In this document: in pieces, positions 4,755-6,320 of the stretch
How positions within the stretch are numbered: position 1 is the first letter of the stretch
Layout of the letters: each line of letters starts with the position of its first letter
From: Gemmatimonadaceae bacterium
GTDB taxonomy: Bacteria; Gemmatimonadota; Gemmatimonadetes; Gemmatimonadales; Gemmatimonadaceae
DNA: 6,320 nt
Direction: 5' to 3'
Assembly: GCA_017881545.1 (NCBI GenBank)
Contig: JADGQU010000149.1
Location: 1 to 6,320 of the forward strand
Position numbers and translations under genes: made by a program
The notes under the pieces: generated by a model
Told to the model about the DNA's origin: nothing
Seen by the model: the letters and a program-made list of their open reading frames with translations, nothing else
The model's database searches: none

Positions 4755-6320
4755 TTAAGGGCGCGGAAGGGCAAACGCGATCACCTCGTCGCTCCAGCCC
4801 CACCCCTTGCCGTCACCGCCGGCGGCGATGACCACGTACTGCCTGCCGTCCCGTCCGAGGTAGGTCATGGGAGTCGCCTTGCCCCCTGCCGGCAGAGGTA
4901 CCTTCCAAAGCTCACGCCCGGAATTCAGGTCGTACGCCCGGAAATAGCGATCGATTGCAGCGCCGATGAATACCAATCCGCCGGCAGTAGTGATAGGCCC
5001 ACCGAGATTGATCGCGCCCGGTGTATCCGGCGGGAGGTGAATGCCGATCTTGTCGAGACCTTCTGACGTTCCAAGCGGGACGCTCCACAAGATCTGTCGC
5101 GTACGGAGACTCAAGGCGACCAAAGATCCGAACGGCGGCGGAGTGCAAGGTGCTCCCGACGGCCCGAGAAACAGCTCGCGTTTGAGCACGAACGGAGTGC
5201 CGTGCATCATCGCGTACTCGGTTCCGATCCGCTCGCCGACAGTGGGGCGCCCGCGCATCACCTCGAACGTGTCGCGGGGAATGAGCGTGATGACTGCCGC
5301 AATACGATTGGTTGGGACAACGACGACGTCGTTTAGGGGATCGAACGCGATGCCGCCCCAGTGCGCGCCACCAACGTTCGACGGAATGATGAGCGACCCG
5401 CGCGTGCTCGGCGGCGTGAAGGCGCCATCGTAGCGAAGCTCGTCGAAGCGCTTGCGACATGCGTCGCGATCGCCCGCAGTCGGTCCCCACAACTGATCGC
5501 GAGTCAAAGTCTGCGGACTGAGTGGCGGGAGGCCTGTGCTCACGATTTGCGTCGGCCACGCCTCTTCACCCGGGACGTTGCTCGAAGGAGCCGCGCCCTC
5601 CGTTATCGGGAAAATGGGCGCGCCGGTCTCACGATCGAGCACGAAAAGCTGGCCGGTTTTGGTGGCCTGAAGAACTACGGGAACGGGCCGGCCACCGATG
5701 TTGATTGTGGCAAGCGCGGGAGGAGAGGCGTTGTCGTAGTCCCAGAGATCGTGACGGACCGTCTGAAAGTGCCACAACACCTTACCGGTACCGGCCTGGA
5801 TTGCGACGACCGAATTCCCGTACTCGTTCCTCCCCTTTCGCTCGCCGCCGAAATAATCGACGCTCGGCGAGCTCGTCGCGATGAAGACCGTTTTGCTAAC
5901 GGGATCGGCGGCAAAGACCGTCCACGAGTTCGCGGCCCCGCTGCGATGCGAGTTGGGGCCGATCCACGTCGCTGACGCAGGATCCGTCGGGTTCTGGGGA
6001 ACGGGATCGAACGTCCAGCGCACCGCGCCCGTTCGCGCATCATATCCGCGGACCTCGCCGCTCGCCGCATCGATCCGGTTGTTGTCGGCGACCGCCGACC
6101 CGACGACCACCACGCCATCCACCACCGTGGGTGGAGACGTCTCCTCGTACTCCGAGGCAAACGCGGGCTGGTTTCTCAACCCGTCGCGGAGTTTCACAGT
6201 TCCGCCAGTGCCGAAATCCGTACAGGGCGAGCCGGTCGCAGCGTCGAGCGCGATCAATCGCGTGTCTATGGTTGCGATGAAGATCCGGAGCGAGCAGCGC
6301 GCGCCGGCGACCGCCGCGCT
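4755..6320 (-). CDS. PQQ-dependent dehydrogenase of the membrane glucose dehydrogenase (Gcd) type, C-terminal part (runs off the right edge)
   Basis: This family oxidises sugars or alcohols in the periplasm with pyrroloquinoline quinone and passes electrons to ubiquinone. The frame is open from the right edge and shows 521 residues ending in a TAA at 4757-4755; the true start lies outside. The fold is an eight-bladed propeller with repeats such as LIALDAATGSPC, GNSVVAIQAGTGKVLWHFQT and FVLDRETGAPI. Key residues are Asp194 in HDLWDYD (codon 5741-5739) and Lys221 in TKTGQ. They are 27 residues apart, exactly as the catalytic Asp466 and PQQ-binding Lys493 of E. coli Gcd, and about 327 residues follow the Asp against 330 in E. 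coli. Further matches are PSNVGGAHWGG near 313-323, APCTPPPFG, GGPITTAGGLVFIG and LPAGGKATPMTY. The N-terminus is missing, so membrane helices or a signal peptide cannot be judged, nor can the substrate: glucose is only the family default. No cytochrome c domain is present in the visible part. The 28-base gap to xseB contains no clear terminator. Confidence 0.92.
   Translation of the reverse strand, partial: SAAVAGARCSLRIFIATIDTRLIALDAATGSPCTDFGTGGTVKLRDGLRNQPAFASEYEETSPPTVVDGVVVVGSAVADNNRIDAASGEVRGYDARTGAVRWTFDPVPQNPTDPASATWIGPNSHRSGAANSWTVFAADPVSKTVFIATSSPSVDYFGGERKGRNEYGNSVVAIQAGTGKVLWHFQTVRHDLWDYDNASPPALATINIGGRPVPVVLQATKTGQLFVLDRETGAPIFPITEGAAPSSNVPGEEAWPTQIVSTGLPPLSPQTLTRDQLWGPTAGDRDACRKRFDELRYDGAFTPPSTRGSLIIPSNVGGAHWGGIAFDPLNDVVVVPTNRIAAVITLIPRDTFEVMRGRPTVGERIGTEYAMMHGTPFVLKRELFLGPSGAPCTPPPFGSLVALSLRTRQILWSVPLGTSEGLDKIGIHLPPDTPGAINLGGPITTAGGLVFIGAAIDRYFRAYDLNSGRELWKVPLPAGGKATPMTYLGRDGRQYVVIAAGGDGKGWGWSDEVIAFALPRP
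4780..4787 (-). promoter_or_regulatory. Shine-Dalgarno-like GAGGTGAT in the end of the dehydrogenase gene
   Basis: On the minus strand GAGGTGAT at 4787-4780 matches eight bases of the consensus complement of the 16S rRNA 3' end (AAGGAGGTGATC). It lies five bases before a TTG (4774-4772) that opens the xseB frame 16 codons earlier than the favoured ATG. The same bases encode Glu-Val-Ile in the conserved end of the dehydrogenase, so the match may be chance. It is too far (53 bases) from the ATG at 4726 to serve it directly. Confidence 0.25.

Noticed and set aside
4735..4780. An AT-richer patch before xseB that could be a promoter (TTGCCC and TAAACT on the minus strand).
   Set aside because: The two boxes each match only four of six consensus bases and are 11 bases apart, too close for a sigma-70 promoter.
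5361..5975. A 204-codon plus-strand frame opposite the PQQ dehydrogenase.
   Set aside because: It is antisense to conserved propeller blades and catalytic motifs, Arg-rich, and without a recognisable domain.
1..6320. A search by eye for CRISPR-like repeats, tRNA or rRNA genes, insertion sequence ends, strong hairpin terminators and an unknown gene system.
   Set aside because: The window is almost entirely filled by six recognisable genes with gaps of 28 bases or less; nothing of this kind was seen.

Overview
This is a GC-rich bacterial window in which every supported gene lies on the minus strand, so transcription runs from the right edge to the left. Reading in that direction it holds the 3' part of a PQQ-dependent dehydrogenase (6320 to 4755), then xseB (4726 to 4514), a farnesyl/geranylgeranyl diphosphate synthase gene of the ispA type (4509 to 3625), dxs (3610 to 1676), nadK (1676 to 813) and the 5' part of recN (809 to the left edge). 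The largest gap between genes is 28 bases. Nothing non-coding longer than that exists, and I see no RNA gene, mobile element, CRISPR array, repeat array, clear promoter or terminator.

The five genes from xseB to recN look like one tightly packed operon. Their order is the old conserved order xseB-ispA-dxs-(tlyA)-(nadK)-(argR)-recN known from Firmicutes and several other phyla, here without tlyA and argR. Dxs makes 1-deoxyxylulose 5-phosphate at the entry of the MEP isoprenoid pathway. The IspA-type enzyme joins the resulting C5 units into C15 or C20 prenyl diphosphates. NadK makes NADP+, the precursor of the NADPH used by the second MEP step. XseB (exonuclease VII small subunit) and RecN (SMC-like repair ATPase) belong to DNA repair. 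The grouping therefore mixes isoprenoid supply, cofactor supply and DNA repair, as it does in other bacteria.

The dehydrogenase gene at the right edge is of the membrane glucose dehydrogenase (Gcd) type. It sits where xseA often stands, only 28 bases before xseB, with no visible promoter or terminator between them.

The organism cannot be fixed from the sequence alone. High GC, a PQQ dehydrogenase, the reduced dxs-nadK-recN order and the protein style fit a soil or environmental lineage such as Gemmatimonadota, with Acidobacteriota or another deep-branching Gram-negative group as alternatives. This is an inference. I found no convincing sign of an undescribed system. The points most worth checking are the gene-order change around xseB and dxs-nadK, two substitutions in conserved Dxs motifs, the lack of Shine-Dalgarno sequences at the core gene starts, and a possible TTG start for xseB.
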